A stretch of 64,000 bases of DNA, taken from Clostridia bacterium (GTDB taxonomy: Bacteria; Bacillota; Clostridia; TANB77; CAG-508). The position numbers were made by a program, and so were the translations under genes. Shown piece after piece: positions 1 to 8,232 of this stretch (position 1 is the stretch's first letter; every line of letters starts with the position of its first letter). Below the pieces are notes generated by a model that saw only the letters and a program-made list of their open reading frames with translations, was not told the DNA's origin and did no database searches. The stretch lies in NCBI GenBank assembly GCA_900770385.1, contig CAAGKK010000025.1, positions 1 through 64,000 on the forward strand, in the 5' to 3' direction.

Positions 1-1120
1 CTATATCTCCAGCAAAAACTTTTTCTATATCTTCTCTGTGGTTTGAATGCATTTGAAGAATTCTTCCGATTCTTTCTTTTTTACCTTTACTAGAATTTAA
101 TACTGTTGATCCAGACTCTAATGTTCCTGAATATACTCTAAAGAAACATAATTTTCCAACAAATGGGTCTGTAGCAATTTTAAATGCTAACGCAGCAAAT
201 GGTTCTGTATCAGATGTTTTAGCTTCTGTTTCTTCTCCATCTAGTGTTTCTCCCTTAATATGTGGAATATCTAATGGTGATGGCATATAATCAACAACTG
301 CATTTAATAATTCTTGTACACCTTTGTTTTTGTATGAAGAACCACATGTTACAGGAACTATTTTATTATTTATAGTACCTATTCTTAAGCCTTTTTTTAT
401 TTCAGCTTCTGTTAATTCTTCACCTTCTAGGTATTTCATCATTAATTCTTCGTCTTGATCACAAGCAGCTTCTACCATTGCTGCTCTATATTCTTCAGCC
501 ATTGCCTTCATATCTTCTGGTATATCTGTTTCTTCGATTTCTTTTCCTAAGTCGTCTTTATGAATGAAAGCTCTCATTTTTACTAAATCAACTATACCTT
601 TAAATTGGTCTTCTGCTCCAATTGGTAATTGAACAGGAACTGCATTTGCTTTTAATCTATTTTTTAATTGATCAACGCAAAGCATAAAGTTTGCCCCTGT
701 TATATCCATTTTATTTACATATACCATTCTTGGAACTTGATATTTGTCAGCTTGTCTCCAAACTGTTTCTGTTTGTGGTTGAACTCCACCTTTTGCAGCT
801 AAAACTGTAACAGCTCCATCAAGAACTTTTAAAGATCTTTGAACTTCAACTGTAAAGTCAACATGTCCTGGAGTATCGATAATATTTATTCTATTACCTT
901 TCCAAAAACAAGTTGTAGCAGCAGAAGTAATTGTTATACCTCTTTCTTGTTCTTGTTCCATCCAGTCCATTGTAGCTGCTCCTTCGTGAACTTCTCCTAT
1001 TTTATGTGTTTTACCAGTATAGAATAGTATTCTTTCTGTTGTTGTTGTTTTTCCTGCATCTATATGTGCAACTATTCCTATATTTCTTGTATTTTCTAAC
1101 GAATAAGCTCTATCAGCCAC
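1..1120 (-). CDS. fusA: Elongation factor G, N-terminal part (runs off the left edge)
   Basis: EF-G is the ribosomal translocase GTPase that moves tRNA and mRNA after peptide bond formation and helps recycle ribosomes. About 373 codons are present: the whole G domain and the start of domain II. Visible GTPase motifs are AHIDAGKTTTTERIL (P-loop, about residue 15), DTPGHVDF (switch II) and VNKMD (G4). The start is GTG at 1118-1120, placed because AGGAGG lies 8 bases upstream and the protein then begins with ADRAYSLENTRNIGI. It is the third gene of a str operon (rpsL, rpsG, fusA), 121 bp after rpsG. The identity is certain; the C-terminal half lies outside the window. Confidence 0.97.
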   Translation of the reverse strand, partial: MADRAYSLENTRNIGIVAHIDAGKTTTTERILFYTGKTHKIGEVHEGAATMDWMEQEQERGITITSAATTCFWKGNRINIIDTPGHVDFTVEVQRSLKVLDGAVTVLAAKGGVQPQTETVWRQADKYQVPRMVYVNKMDITGANFMLCVDQLKNRLKANAVPVQLPIGAEDQFKGIVDLVKMRAFIHKDDLGKEIEETDIPEDMKAMAEEYRAAMVEAACDQDEELMMKYLEGEELTEAEIKKGLRIGTINNKIVPVTCGSSYKNKGVQELLNAVVDYMPSPLDIPHIKGETLDGEETEAKTSDTEPFAALAFKIATDPFVGKLCFFRVYSGTLESGSTVLNSSKGKKERIGRILQMHSNHREDIEKVFAGDI

Positions 1121-1241
1121 GGATTTATCCTCCTTTTTTTTCTAAAGTGTGTGGACGCTTATTTATTCAGAGATATTTCTTCGATGAAAAAGAAACCTCA
1201 TTATAACGCCCTTTAATTTATCACCTTTTATCTACATTTAA

Positions 1242-1712
1242 TTAAAATTTATAGTGAGCAAAAGCTTTATTAGCTTCAGCCATTCTATGTGTATCTTCTT
1301 TCTTCTTGTATGCTCCACCGTTTTGGTTTGTAGCATCAATTATTTCACCAGCTAATTTTTCTGCCATTGTTTTTTCATTTCTTTTTCTTGCATAAGTAAC
1401 AAGCCATCTTAGACCTAAAGTTTGTCTTCTTTCAGCTCTAATTTCTAATGGAACTTGATATGTTGCTCCACCAACTCTTCTTGCTTTTACTTCAAGAACA
1501 GGCATTATATTATTCAAAGCTGTTTCAAATACTTCTAATGGATCTTTTTGCTCTTTTTCTTTTATGATGTCAAATGCACCATAAACGATTTTTTGTGCAA
1601 CTGATTTTTTACCATCTAACATTATATTGTTAATTAATTTTGTAACAACTTTGCTATTATATATTGGATCTGGTAATACATCTCTTTTTGCTATATATCC
1701 TTTTCTTGGCAC
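1242..1712 (-). CDS. rpsG: 30S ribosomal protein S7
   Basis: S7 nucleates assembly of the 3' domain of 16S rRNA and lines the mRNA exit channel near the E site. The 156-residue protein has the family's usual length and opens with MPRKGYIAKRDVLPDPIYNS. It carries the conserved ARRVGGATYQVP segment of the RNA-binding loop. The start is GTG, preceded by AAAGGAG. It sits between rpsL and fusA in the usual str order, but the gap to rpsL is unusually wide (235 bp). Confidence 0.98.
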   Translation of the reverse strand: MPRKGYIAKRDVLPDPIYNSKVVTKLINNIMLDGKKSVAQKIVYGAFDIIKEKEQKDPLEVFETALNNIMPVLEVKARRVGGATYQVPLEIRAERRQTLGLRWLVTYARKRNEKTMAEKLAGEIIDATNQNGGAYKKKEDTHRMAEANKAFAHYKF

Positions 1713-1947
1713 TATTCTTCACTCCTTTTCTAAAATTTAAATACTTATTATTCAAGTATTTTAAGTTACTCTGGAAATTTTTTATTTCCCGTATAGTGCT
1801 ATATCTATTCTAAATTTAAGTACCCTTAAATTAGTAAGTTTAGCACCATAAAAAAATTAATAGTTAATGATGAATTGTTAATAATTACTTTTATTTTAAT
1901 ACTAACTTTTCATTCTTCACTATTCACTGACCAAAAATAAACTTTGT
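1713..1947. repeat. 235-bp rpsL-rpsG gap with AT-rich repeat sequence
   Basis: No gene is visible here. Positions about 1850-1925 resemble the AT-rich tail of the dispersed repeats at 6.5 and 7.7 kb (variants of taatagtgaataatgaatg, also seen inverted as cattcttcactattcac). A small hairpin (aatactt...aagtatt, about 1740-1761) lies just before the rpsG ribosome site. rpsL and rpsG are normally separated by a few tens of bases, so I infer that a repeat was inserted inside the operon. Confidence 0.5.
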
Positions 1948-2361
1948 TTATTTTTTAGGTCTTTTAGCTCCGTACTTAGAACGCGCTTGCATTCTATCTT
2001 TAACACCTGCTGTATCTAATGTTCCTCTTATAATATGGTATCTAACACCTGGTAAGTCTTTTACTCTTCCACCTCTTATTAAAACAACACTGTGTTCTTG
2101 TAAGTTGTGTCCTATACCTGGTATATAAGAAGTTACTTCATATCCATTAGATAATCTAACTCTGGCAACTTTTCTTAAAGCTGAGTTTGGTTTCTTTGGT
2201 GTTACTGTTTTTACTACTGTACATACACCTCTTTTTTGTGGTGCTCTACTGTTAGTTAATTTCTTTTTTCTAGAATTGTAACCATGTTGTAGAGCTGGTG
2301 CTGTAGATTTTGCTTTTGAAGTTTGTCTTCCTTTTCTTACTAATTGATTAATTGTTGGCAC
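1948..2361 (-). CDS. rpsL: 30S ribosomal protein S12
   Basis: S12 sits at the decoding centre and monitors codon-anticodon pairing; streptomycin resistance maps here. The 137-residue protein shows PTINQLVRKGR at the N terminus and the decoding loops TPKKPNSALRKVARVRL and PGIGHNLQEHSVV. Both loops have the lysines of the drug-sensitive form (TPKKPNS; the later loop reads RVKDLPGVRYH). It is the first gene of the str operon and has its own promoter at 2425-2453 and an AGGTG-type ribosome site. Confidence 0.98.
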   Translation of the reverse strand: MPTINQLVRKGRQTSKAKSTAPALQHGYNSRKKKLTNSRAPQKRGVCTVVKTVTPKKPNSALRKVARVRLSNGYEVTSYIPGIGHNLQEHSVVLIRGGRVKDLPGVRYHIIRGTLDTAGVKDRMQARSKYGAKRPKK

Positions 2362-2424
2362 TTAAATTTCACCTCCTATTTTTATTATTTGTTGTTTTAT
2401 TTTTAAACATAAAACAACTATTAT

Positions 2425-2453
2425 ATTTTACCATCTATGGTAGAAAAAGTCAA
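2425..2453 (-). promoter_or_regulatory. Promoter of the str operon
   Basis: On the minus strand TTGACT and TAAAAT are separated by exactly 17 bp, about 64 bp upstream of the rpsL start. No second candidate of this quality was found upstream of rpsL. Confidence 0.75.
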
Positions 2454-2486
2454 CATTTTTCTTACGGATTTCAGCATTTTTGAAAA

Positions 2487-2512
2487 TCTGGCGGACAGAG
2501 GTGCCTAATCAC
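2487..2512. repeat. Degenerate copy of the GGCGGAC dispersed repeat
   Basis: The stretch ctggcggacagaggtgccta matches the core of the better copies at 8940 and 40980 (gggcggacagaggcgtccgccc), but the right arm of the hairpin is eroded. It lies between the divergent promoters of rpsL and of the 66-codon orphan. Confidence 0.45.
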
Positions 2513-2527
2513 ATCTTTAATTCATCA

Positions 2528-2556
2528 TTGACATATTATGTCGATTATTGTATAAT
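2528..2556 (+). promoter_or_regulatory. Strong sigma-A promoter of the 66-codon orphan
   Basis: TTGACA and TATAAT, both perfect hexamers, are separated by 17 bp. The predicted start of transcription is about 48 bp before the ATG of the small gene at 2611. Confidence 0.8.
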
Positions 2557-2610
2557 TGATTTACTTTTTCTCTTAAAAGAGTAAAAGAATTTGTATTAGG
2601 AGGTCTCTAT

Positions 2611-2811
2611 ATGACAGAGACAAAAAAATTGGTTAAGATCAACTCAGAAACCGGCACAAAAGTTATTCTCACCACTCTTACAGAAGATGTATGGGCCATT
2701 CTTGAAAAAGAAGGTATAATGTGGTTTGAAGCACTTCAGCATCCAATAATTTTATCGGACAAAAGGTTTCTTGAACTTGAAGAACTGATTTCTTCTCCTA
2801 CACCCGGCTAA
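2611..2811 (+). CDS. Small orphan protein of 66 residues, atypical composition
   Basis: I do not recognise this protein. It is 66 residues, without a signal peptide or membrane segment. It looks like a small soluble protein, with a short beta-type start (TETKKLVKINSETGTKVILT) and an acidic, hydrophobic C-terminal half (VWAILEKEG, LELEELISS). The gene is solid: perfect promoter, AGGAGGTCTCT ribosome site, and a strong terminator 15 bp after the stop. By hand count it is about 37% GC, clearly above its neighbours, and uses codons such as ACC, CTC and GGC that are rare around it. It stands alone between two divergent housekeeping units, which suggests acquisition. Confidence 0.75.
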   Translation: MTETKKLVKINSETGTKVILTTLTEDVWAILEKEGIMWFEALQHPIILSDKRFLELEELISSPTPG

Positions 2812-2825
2812 TTCTAGCCAACCAT

Positions 2826-2865
2826 AAAAGAGGGTTGCACCTAAAAAGTGCAACCCTTTTATTTT
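2826..2865. terminator. Bidirectional terminator between the 66-codon orphan and smc
   Basis: A 10-bp stem (agggttgcac / gtgcaaccct) has a 7-base loop. It is flanked by AAAAG on the left and a T run on the right, so it can stop both the small gene and smc. It touches the last codons of smc. Confidence 0.85.
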
Positions 2866-5800
2866 AATTTCATTGATAACAATTTAGAAATTCCGTTTTC
2901 TTCCATTGTTATTCCATATACTGTATCTGCCGCTTCCATTGTTCCTTTTCTATGTGTAATAACTAAAAATTGTGTATTATTTATAAACTTCTTTAAATAG
3001 TCCGCATATCTATACACATTTACATCATCCAATGCTGCTTCAATTTCGTCTAGCACGCAGAATGGTGAAGGATTTATTTTTAAAATTGCAAACAATAATG
3101 CAATTGCCGTAAATGCTTTTTCTCCACCTGATAAAAGTGACATATTTTGAAGTTTTTTGCCTGGTGGTTGTACATGTATATCTATTCCACATTCAAGTAT
3201 ATTTTCAGCATCTGTTAATATTAACTCTGCTTTACCACCGCCAAATAATTCTTTAAACACTTCTCCAAAATTTTTATTTATAATTTCAAATTGTGTAGCA
3301 AATTGTGTTTTCATTATTGATGTCATATCCTGAATTACTTTTTTTAATTTTGCTATTCCATCTTCTAAATCTAATCTTTGCTCACACATAAAGTCATATC
3401 TTTGTTTTGTTGTATTATATTCTTCTATTGAATCTATATTAATGCTACCTAAATCTTTTATTTGATTTCTTAGTGAATTTACTTGTTTAGTTGTGGTTTG
3501 TACATTCTGAGGTTTTTCGTACTCTGTAACATTATTTGGAGTTAATTCATATTCTTCCCACAATTTATTAACAACTGTTTCAATATCTTGTTCTAATTTT
3601 GTTTTCTTTACATCTATTTTTACTATTTGTTCTTTTAGCGCTTCTATTACTTCAAATTGAGCTTCATAATCTTTTTCTGCTTTTGATAAATCATTGTTTT
3701 TATTTGTTCTTTCCTCTTTTAAATCAATTACTTTATCTCCACTTTTGCTAACTTGTTCATTTATTTGATCAATTTTTTCCAATAATGTTGTTATTTTTTC
3801 TTCTAATTCTTTATTATCATTTTCAATTATTTGTTTTTGTTTTTGTTTACTCTCAATACTGTTTATATTGTTTTGAACATCTTGTTCTATTCTTTCTACC
3901 ATTTCATTTATAGATGTTTCTGATTCATCAAATGAAGAAACTGATATTTTTAAATTTGTAACATCCATATTCAAGTTATCAATATAAGCTTGATTATCTT
4001 TATTTAAATTTGCAAACTGTTCTATTATTGCTGTTAGTTCCACATTTTCTTCTATAATTGTTTTTATATCTTTTTCTTCTTGCTCTTTTTGATTAATATT
4101 ATTTTCTTTTTGTTCTTCTAGTTCTTTTAATTCTTCTTTAAGCTTTTCTAATCTTTTTGTAAGTCTTTCTATATTTTCGTCTACTGCAATTACTTTTTGT
4201 TTGTCTGATGCATAAACAATATCAATTTCCTGTAAGCTTTTTTCCAATGACATAATTTCTTCCATAACATCTTCTGATGATTGTAAATATTCTTCTTTTT
4301 CTTGTTCTGTTTTTTCTGTTTTTGATTTTATTTTCTTTAGTTCTTTTTCTAGTTCTTCTATTTCTCTTCCTCTGCCTAGAATATTTACTGTTTTTTGTGC
4401 CACAGATCCTCCGGTTATTGCTCCACTTGGATTAATTAAATCTCCCTTTTGTGTAACTATTCTAAATGAATAATTATTTTGTTTTGCAAGAGCTATTGCT
4501 GTATCCATATTTTCTACTACAACTGTTCTACCTAATAAACTTAAAACAATTTGCTCATATTTTTTATTGAATTGTACTAAATCAGATGCTATGCCTATAA
4601 TTCCTGTAATACCTTTTGAATTATATTTTTCTAGTTTTTTTCCTTTTACTGAGGCTATTGGTAAAAATGATGCTCTTCCTAAATTATTTTTTCTTAAATG
4701 CTCTACCAATTTTTTGGCATCTTGTTCTGTTTCTGTTACTATATTTTGAGTTGCAGCACCTAAAGTCATTTCTATTGCTGTTTCATATTCTTTTGGTGTT
4801 TTTATTATACTTGCTAAAACTCCATGTGTGCCTTTTTTTAATCCTATATCTTTTTCACAATCTAAAAGTAAATTTTTAACGCTTCTTATATAACCTTCTT
4901 TTTCTCTCTCAGTTTCTTTTAAAAATTTTAATCTAGATTCTTTAATTCTATACTCTGAATATAAGCTATTAATCTTTTCTTCGTATTCTTTTGCCTTTTT
5001 TTCTGTTTCTTCTTTTTGAGCTGAAATTCTTTCTAAAGATTTAACTGCTTCATTTCTATTTGCTTCTATTTCATAGAATGTTTTTGCTATTTCTTGTTTG
5101 GTAAGTCTTGTGCTATCTAGTTCTGATATATTAAAGTCTATCTCACTACTAATTTGTTTTTTCCTTTTTTCTATATTTTCTAAATTTGCCTCTATAGTGC
5201 TTATATTTACTTGTTTTTCATATTTTGAGTCTATATTTTCTTCTACTTTCTTTTTCTTTTCTTCTATTTCTAATTCTTTAGCACTTAATTTATTAACTAA
5301 TTTTTCTAATTCTTCTTCTTTTTCTTGTAATTCTTTTTGGAATTTTTCTTTGTTGGTAAACAAATTAGTTTTTTTATCTAATTTTGCTTGTTTTTCATCT
5401 GATAATTCTTGGTTTCTTGCTTCTATTTCTTTTATTTCTTCATCGTATCTCGCAAAATTTTCTTTATTGTTTGTGATTCTTTCTTTTGCTATATTAATTT
5501 CTGAAGAAATTCTTTCTTTTTCTTTTCCACTTTCAAATCCAAGATTTTGCATATTTTCTATTTCATTAGTCAATCTATCTATTTCTTGTTTTAAATTTTC
5601 TTTTAGTTCAGATATTTCTTGCATCTTAGAATTTGCTTCATCATTTTGTGATTTTAATATTTCTTCATCTTCAATTACTTTTTGCAATTTTTCTTTGTAT
5701 GTATCTATATTGTATAAGAACAAACCAACTTCTATACTCTTTAATTCTTCTCTTAAATTTAAAAACTTCTTTGCTTTTTCTGATTGAAGTTTTAATGGTT

Positions 5801-6407
5801 CTATATTGCTTTCTATTTCTGATAATATATCATTTATTCTAAGCAAGTTAAGTTTTGTATGTTCTAATTTTTTTTCTGATTCTGCTTTTCTAACTCTATA
5901 TTTAACAATTCCTGCTGCTTCTTCAAATATATGTCTTCTATCTTCAGACTTGTTACTTAGAATTTCATCAATTTTTCCCTGTCCTATAATAGAATATCCA
6001 TCTTTTCCAATACCTGTATCCATAAAAAGTTCTAACACATCTTTAAGTCTACATGGTGTTTTATTTATATAATAACCAGATTCACCGCTTCTATATATTT
6101 TTCTTGTTACTGTTACTTCCGTATATTCTACCGGTAATTTTCCATCTGTGTTGTCAAATATTAAAGATGCCTCTGCAAATCCCAATGATTTTCTATTTTG
6201 AGTACCTGCAAATATAATATCTTCAGATTTTGATCCTCTTAAAGATTTCATACTTTGCTCTCCAAGTACCCATCTAATAGCATCAGATATATTACTTTTT
6301 CCAGAACCATTTGGTCCAATAACACTAGTAATTCCTGGCATAAATTCTAAAACTGTTTTATCTGCAAAAGATTTAAATCCTTGCATTTCTAATCTTTTTA
6401 AATACAT
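2859..6407 (-). CDS. smc: Chromosome segregation ATPase SMC
   Basis: SMC dimers, with ScpA and ScpB, compact and separate replicated chromosomes. The 1182-residue protein has the full architecture: N-terminal ATPase half with Walker A GPNGSGKSN (about residue 33), long coiled coils (about 170-500 and 680-1010), and a hinge around 510-670 (GTHGVLASII, GRASFLPIASV, GAITGGSV). The C-terminal ATPase half carries the signature LLSGGEKAFTAIALLFAIL and Walker B FCVLDEIEAALDD. In many Firmicutes smc follows rnc; here it is a separate unit, with rnc 10 kb away. It starts at ATG with AAGGGTG upstream. The plus-strand reading frames inside it are artefacts of the Lys/Glu-rich coiled coil. Confidence 0.98.
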   Translation of the reverse strand: MYLKRLEMQGFKSFADKTVLEFMPGITSVIGPNGSGKSNISDAIRWVLGEQSMKSLRGSKSEDIIFAGTQNRKSLGFAEASLIFDNTDGKLPVEYTEVTVTRKIYRSGESGYYINKTPCRLKDVLELFMDTGIGKDGYSIIGQGKIDEILSNKSEDRRHIFEEAAGIVKYRVRKAESEKKLEHTKLNLLRINDILSEIESNIEPLKLQSEKAKKFLNLREELKSIEVGLFLYNIDTYKEKLQKVIEDEEILKSQNDEANSKMQEISELKENLKQEIDRLTNEIENMQNLGFESGKEKERISSEINIAKERITNNKENFARYDEEIKEIEARNQELSDEKQAKLDKKTNLFTNKEKFQKELQEKEEELEKLVNKLSAKELEIEEKKKKVEENIDSKYEKQVNISTIEANLENIEKRKKQISSEIDFNISELDSTRLTKQEIAKTFYEIEANRNEAVKSLERISAQKEETEKKAKEYEEKINSLYSEYRIKESRLKFLKETEREKEGYIRSVKNLLLDCEKDIGLKKGTHGVLASIIKTPKEYETAIEMTLGAATQNIVTETEQDAKKLVEHLRKNNLGRASFLPIASVKGKKLEKYNSKGITGIIGIASDLVQFNKKYEQIVLSLLGRTVVVENMDTAIALAKQNNYSFRIVTQKGDLINPSGAITGGSVAQKTVNILGRGREIEELEKELKKIKSKTEKTEQEKEEYLQSSEDVMEEIMSLEKSLQEIDIVYASDKQKVIAVDENIERLTKRLEKLKEELKELEEQKENNINQKEQEEKDIKTIIEENVELTAIIEQFANLNKDNQAYIDNLNMDVTNLKISVSSFDESETSINEMVERIEQDVQNNINSIESKQKQKQIIENDNKELEEKITTLLEKIDQINEQVSKSGDKVIDLKEERTNKNNDLSKAEKDYEAQFEVIEALKEQIVKIDVKKTKLEQDIETVVNKLWEEYELTPNNVTEYEKPQNVQTTTKQVNSLRNQIKDLGSINIDSIEEYNTTKQRYDFMCEQRLDLEDGIAKLKKVIQDMTSIMKTQFATQFEIINKNFGEVFKELFGGGKAELILTDAENILECGIDIHVQPPGKKLQNMSLLSGGEKAFTAIALLFAILKINPSPFCVLDEIEAALDDVNVYRYADYLKKFINNTQFLVITHRKGTMEAADTVYGITMEENGISKLLSMKLK

Positions 6408-6438
6408 TTTTTCACCCTTATTTTTTACAATATATCTT

Positions 6439-6467
6439 ATAATATATCAAAAAAACAAAAAACACAA
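6439..6467 (-). promoter_or_regulatory. Likely smc promoter
   Basis: TTGTGT and TATTAT on the minus strand, 17 bp apart, about 30 bp upstream of the smc start. The -35 is weak, so this is a moderate call. Confidence 0.5.
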
Positions 6468-6502
6468 GATTTTTTAATTATTTATATCTATTTTTAGTAG
6501 CA

Positions 6503-6560
6503 TTGGCGGACACGGGGATACATATAATTTAATTAATAGTGAATAATGAATGATTAATAA
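6503..6560. repeat. Dispersed repeat, copy with AT-rich tail
   Basis: ggcggacacgggg followed by acatataatttaattaatag and then tgaataatgaatgattaata. The same order and almost the same bases recur at 7735-7813. The right arm of the GC-rich hairpin is missing here. The rest of the 370-bp gap (6408-6776) holds two promoters and AT-rich sequence with repeated tttggtatt/ccaaatac motifs (about 6570-6660), but no gene. Confidence 0.7.
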
Positions 6561-6730
6561 TTTAAATGTATTTGGTGTTTTGTGTTTGGTATTTTGAGTA
6601 TAGTTAAAATACTTCGAAGAATTTTCTATATACCTCCAAATACGAAATTCCAAATACTAATTACAATAAAATTATTTGGAAAGAAAGTGCTCAAATGTAG
6701 GCTAAATATTTTACATAGCATTTTGTGGAT

Positions 6731-6759
6731 TTGACTAATTTATGTTTTATTGTTATATT
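6731..6759 (+). promoter_or_regulatory. Promoter of the HD-GYP gene
   Basis: TTGACT and TATATT separated by 17 bp. It ends about 17 bp before the ATG at 6777, so the leader would be very short. It also overlaps any start upstream of 6777, which argues against the longer reading frame. Confidence 0.6.
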
Positions 6760-6776
6760 ATTTATGGGTGATACAA

Positions 6777-7721
6777 ATGAAAAATTATACTTTTGATTTT
6801 TACAATTCTGCAAGTTTAAAGTCTTATAATCTTAATGATTCTATGAGATTTCAACTTTCAATACTAGACAAACTAGACCCTATAACAAAAAAACATTCTG
6901 AAAATGTTGCAAATTTAGTTTGTAGAATTTGTGAATATCTACATCATAAAAATCGTGTTATTATTTTTTCTACAATGTGTGGATACTTACACGATGTTGG
7001 AAAAATAATGATTCCTAAGGAAATTTTAAATAAACCAGATAAATTAACAGATGAAGAATTTGAAATTATTAAAACTCACACAACTAAAGGCTACGAAATT
7101 TGTATGAAAAATCCAGAATTACGACCATATGCACCAACTGCTCTTTGTCATCATGAAGCTTTAAATGGTACTGGATATCCAAATGGTCTTACAAAAAAAG
7201 ATATTCCATATATTGCACAAATCGTAAGAGTAGCTGATGAATATGATGCTATTGTTACTAAAAGGCAATATACTACTCATGTTAACATTTCAAAAACATT
7301 AGAAGATTTAATTAAAAATGCTTTACCTGAAAATAAAATAAAATTAGTAGCTTTAGGGCAATTAAAAAACAATCAAAAAGACGGTAAAATTAATGCCAGA
7401 ATTTTAAAAATACTTTTTAAAGTTGTAATTGATGATATTGTTTACGAAATTGATTGTGTTGAAAACTATGTAAGATATCTTGAAGGTGAAATCAAAAGGT
7501 TAGAAACTATTAAGGCTTATTATGAAAAAATGAATGTTTCTTCTAAAGAAAAGGATAAGGAATACTTTTTAGAGGGTATTAAAATGCTTTTAATGGATAA
7601 AGAAACTGTTGATAATTTTATGGATGTTTTATCTGATTATAGAAATGCTCTTGAAAGTAAAAATAATTTAATTATTCGTTTGCATCAAGAAATAAAAATA
7701 GTTAAGAAATTAAAAGTTTAG
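6777..7721 (+). CDS. HD-GYP domain phosphohydrolase
   Basis: HD-GYP proteins are metal-dependent phosphodiesterases, typically splitting cyclic di-GMP; some act on other cyclic dinucleotides. The 314-residue protein has the HD core from about 35 to 180: TKKHSENVANL, the HD pair in YLHDVGKIMIP, HTTKGYEI, CHHEALNGTGYPNGL (the GYP signature) and VRVADEYDAI. After this comes an unassigned, mostly helical region of about 130 residues. No receiver, PAS or membrane domain precedes the HD-GYP core, so the input signal is unknown. I chose the ATG at 6777; an upstream TTG at 6750 would overlap the promoter. The gene is monocistronic. Confidence 0.88.
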   Translation: MKNYTFDFYNSASLKSYNLNDSMRFQLSILDKLDPITKKHSENVANLVCRICEYLHHKNRVIIFSTMCGYLHDVGKIMIPKEILNKPDKLTDEEFEIIKTHTTKGYEICMKNPELRPYAPTALCHHEALNGTGYPNGLTKKDIPYIAQIVRVADEYDAIVTKRQYTTHVNISKTLEDLIKNALPENKIKLVALGQLKNNQKDGKINARILKILFKVVIDDIVYEIDCVENYVRYLEGEIKRLETIKAYYEKMNVSSKEKDKEYFLEGIKMLLMDKETVDNFMDVLSDYRNALESKNNLIIRLHQEIKIVKKLKV

Positions 7722-7734
7722 TATTATTGTAATT

Positions 7735-7813
7735 ACGGGCGGACACGGGGTTCCGCCCCCCTACATATAATTTAATTAATAGTGAATAATGAATGATTAA
7801 TAATTAATAATTT
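7735..7813. repeat. Dispersed repeat, full copy with AT-rich tail
   Basis: gggcggacacgggg-ttccgccccc can fold as a GC-rich hairpin. It is followed by tacatataatttaattaata and the tail gtgaataatgaatgattaata. It matches the copy at 6503 base for base over most of its length and fills the gap between the convergent HD-GYP and mazF genes. Confidence 0.75.
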
Positions 7814-8165
7814 ATAGTCCAAAACTAACTTCTATTGCATTTTTTATTTTGTTCAATGTTTTTTCATCTTCTATATGTCCTATCTTTTCTTTTAATCTAC
7901 TTTTATCTATCGTTCTTATCTGTTCTGTTAAAACTACCGAATCCGATTTTAAACCATATGTTTTTGAGTCTATATCTATATGAGTTGGTAACTTATTTTT
8001 CGTTGTCTGTGATGTTATTGCAGCCGCAATTACTGTTGGACTGTATTTATTCCCCATATCATTTTGTATTATAAGTACAGGTCTTATTCCTCCTTGTTCT
8101 GAGCCTACTACAGGGCTTAAATCTGCGTAAAACATATCTCCTCTTTTGATTATCATATTTTTCAC
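7812..8165 (-). CDS. mazF: MazF/EndoA-type mRNA interferase without a neighbouring MazE
   Basis: MazF (NdoA/EndoA, PemK family) is a sequence-specific endoribonuclease that cuts mRNA when freed from its antitoxin. The 117-residue protein has the family length and motifs: IIKRGDMFYADLSPVVGSEQ at the N terminus, GGIRPVLIIQND, then TVIAAAITSQTTKNKLPTHI and DSVVLTEQIRTIDKSRL. The catalytic Arg (GGIRP) and Thr (ITSQT) regions are intact, so the enzyme looks active. In Firmicutes it normally follows the mazE-type antitoxin and alr. Here the 67 bp upstream hold no antitoxin frame, and the next gene is GerS-like. Confidence 0.92.
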   Translation of the reverse strand: MKNMIIKRGDMFYADLSPVVGSEQGGIRPVLIIQNDMGNKYSPTVIAAAITSQTTKNKLPTHIDIDSKTYGLKSDSVVLTEQIRTIDKSRLKEKIGHIEDEKTLNKIKNAIEVSFGL

Positions 8166-8232
8166 TCCTGTGTTATATTTATTGATTCAGATATATTATA
8201 AATTTTAGTTCTTGAGATTCTTGTTTTATTAC

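Noticed and set aside
5098..5787. Long plus-strand frame of 229 codons inside smc
   Set aside because: It is the complement of a Glu/Lys-rich coiled coil, which reads as Ser/Phe/Leu-rich sequence. It has no ribosome site and smc is unmistakable.
6750..6776. TTG start giving the HD-GYP protein nine more residues
   Set aside because: It overlaps the promoter spacer and -10; the ATG at 6777 is used instead.
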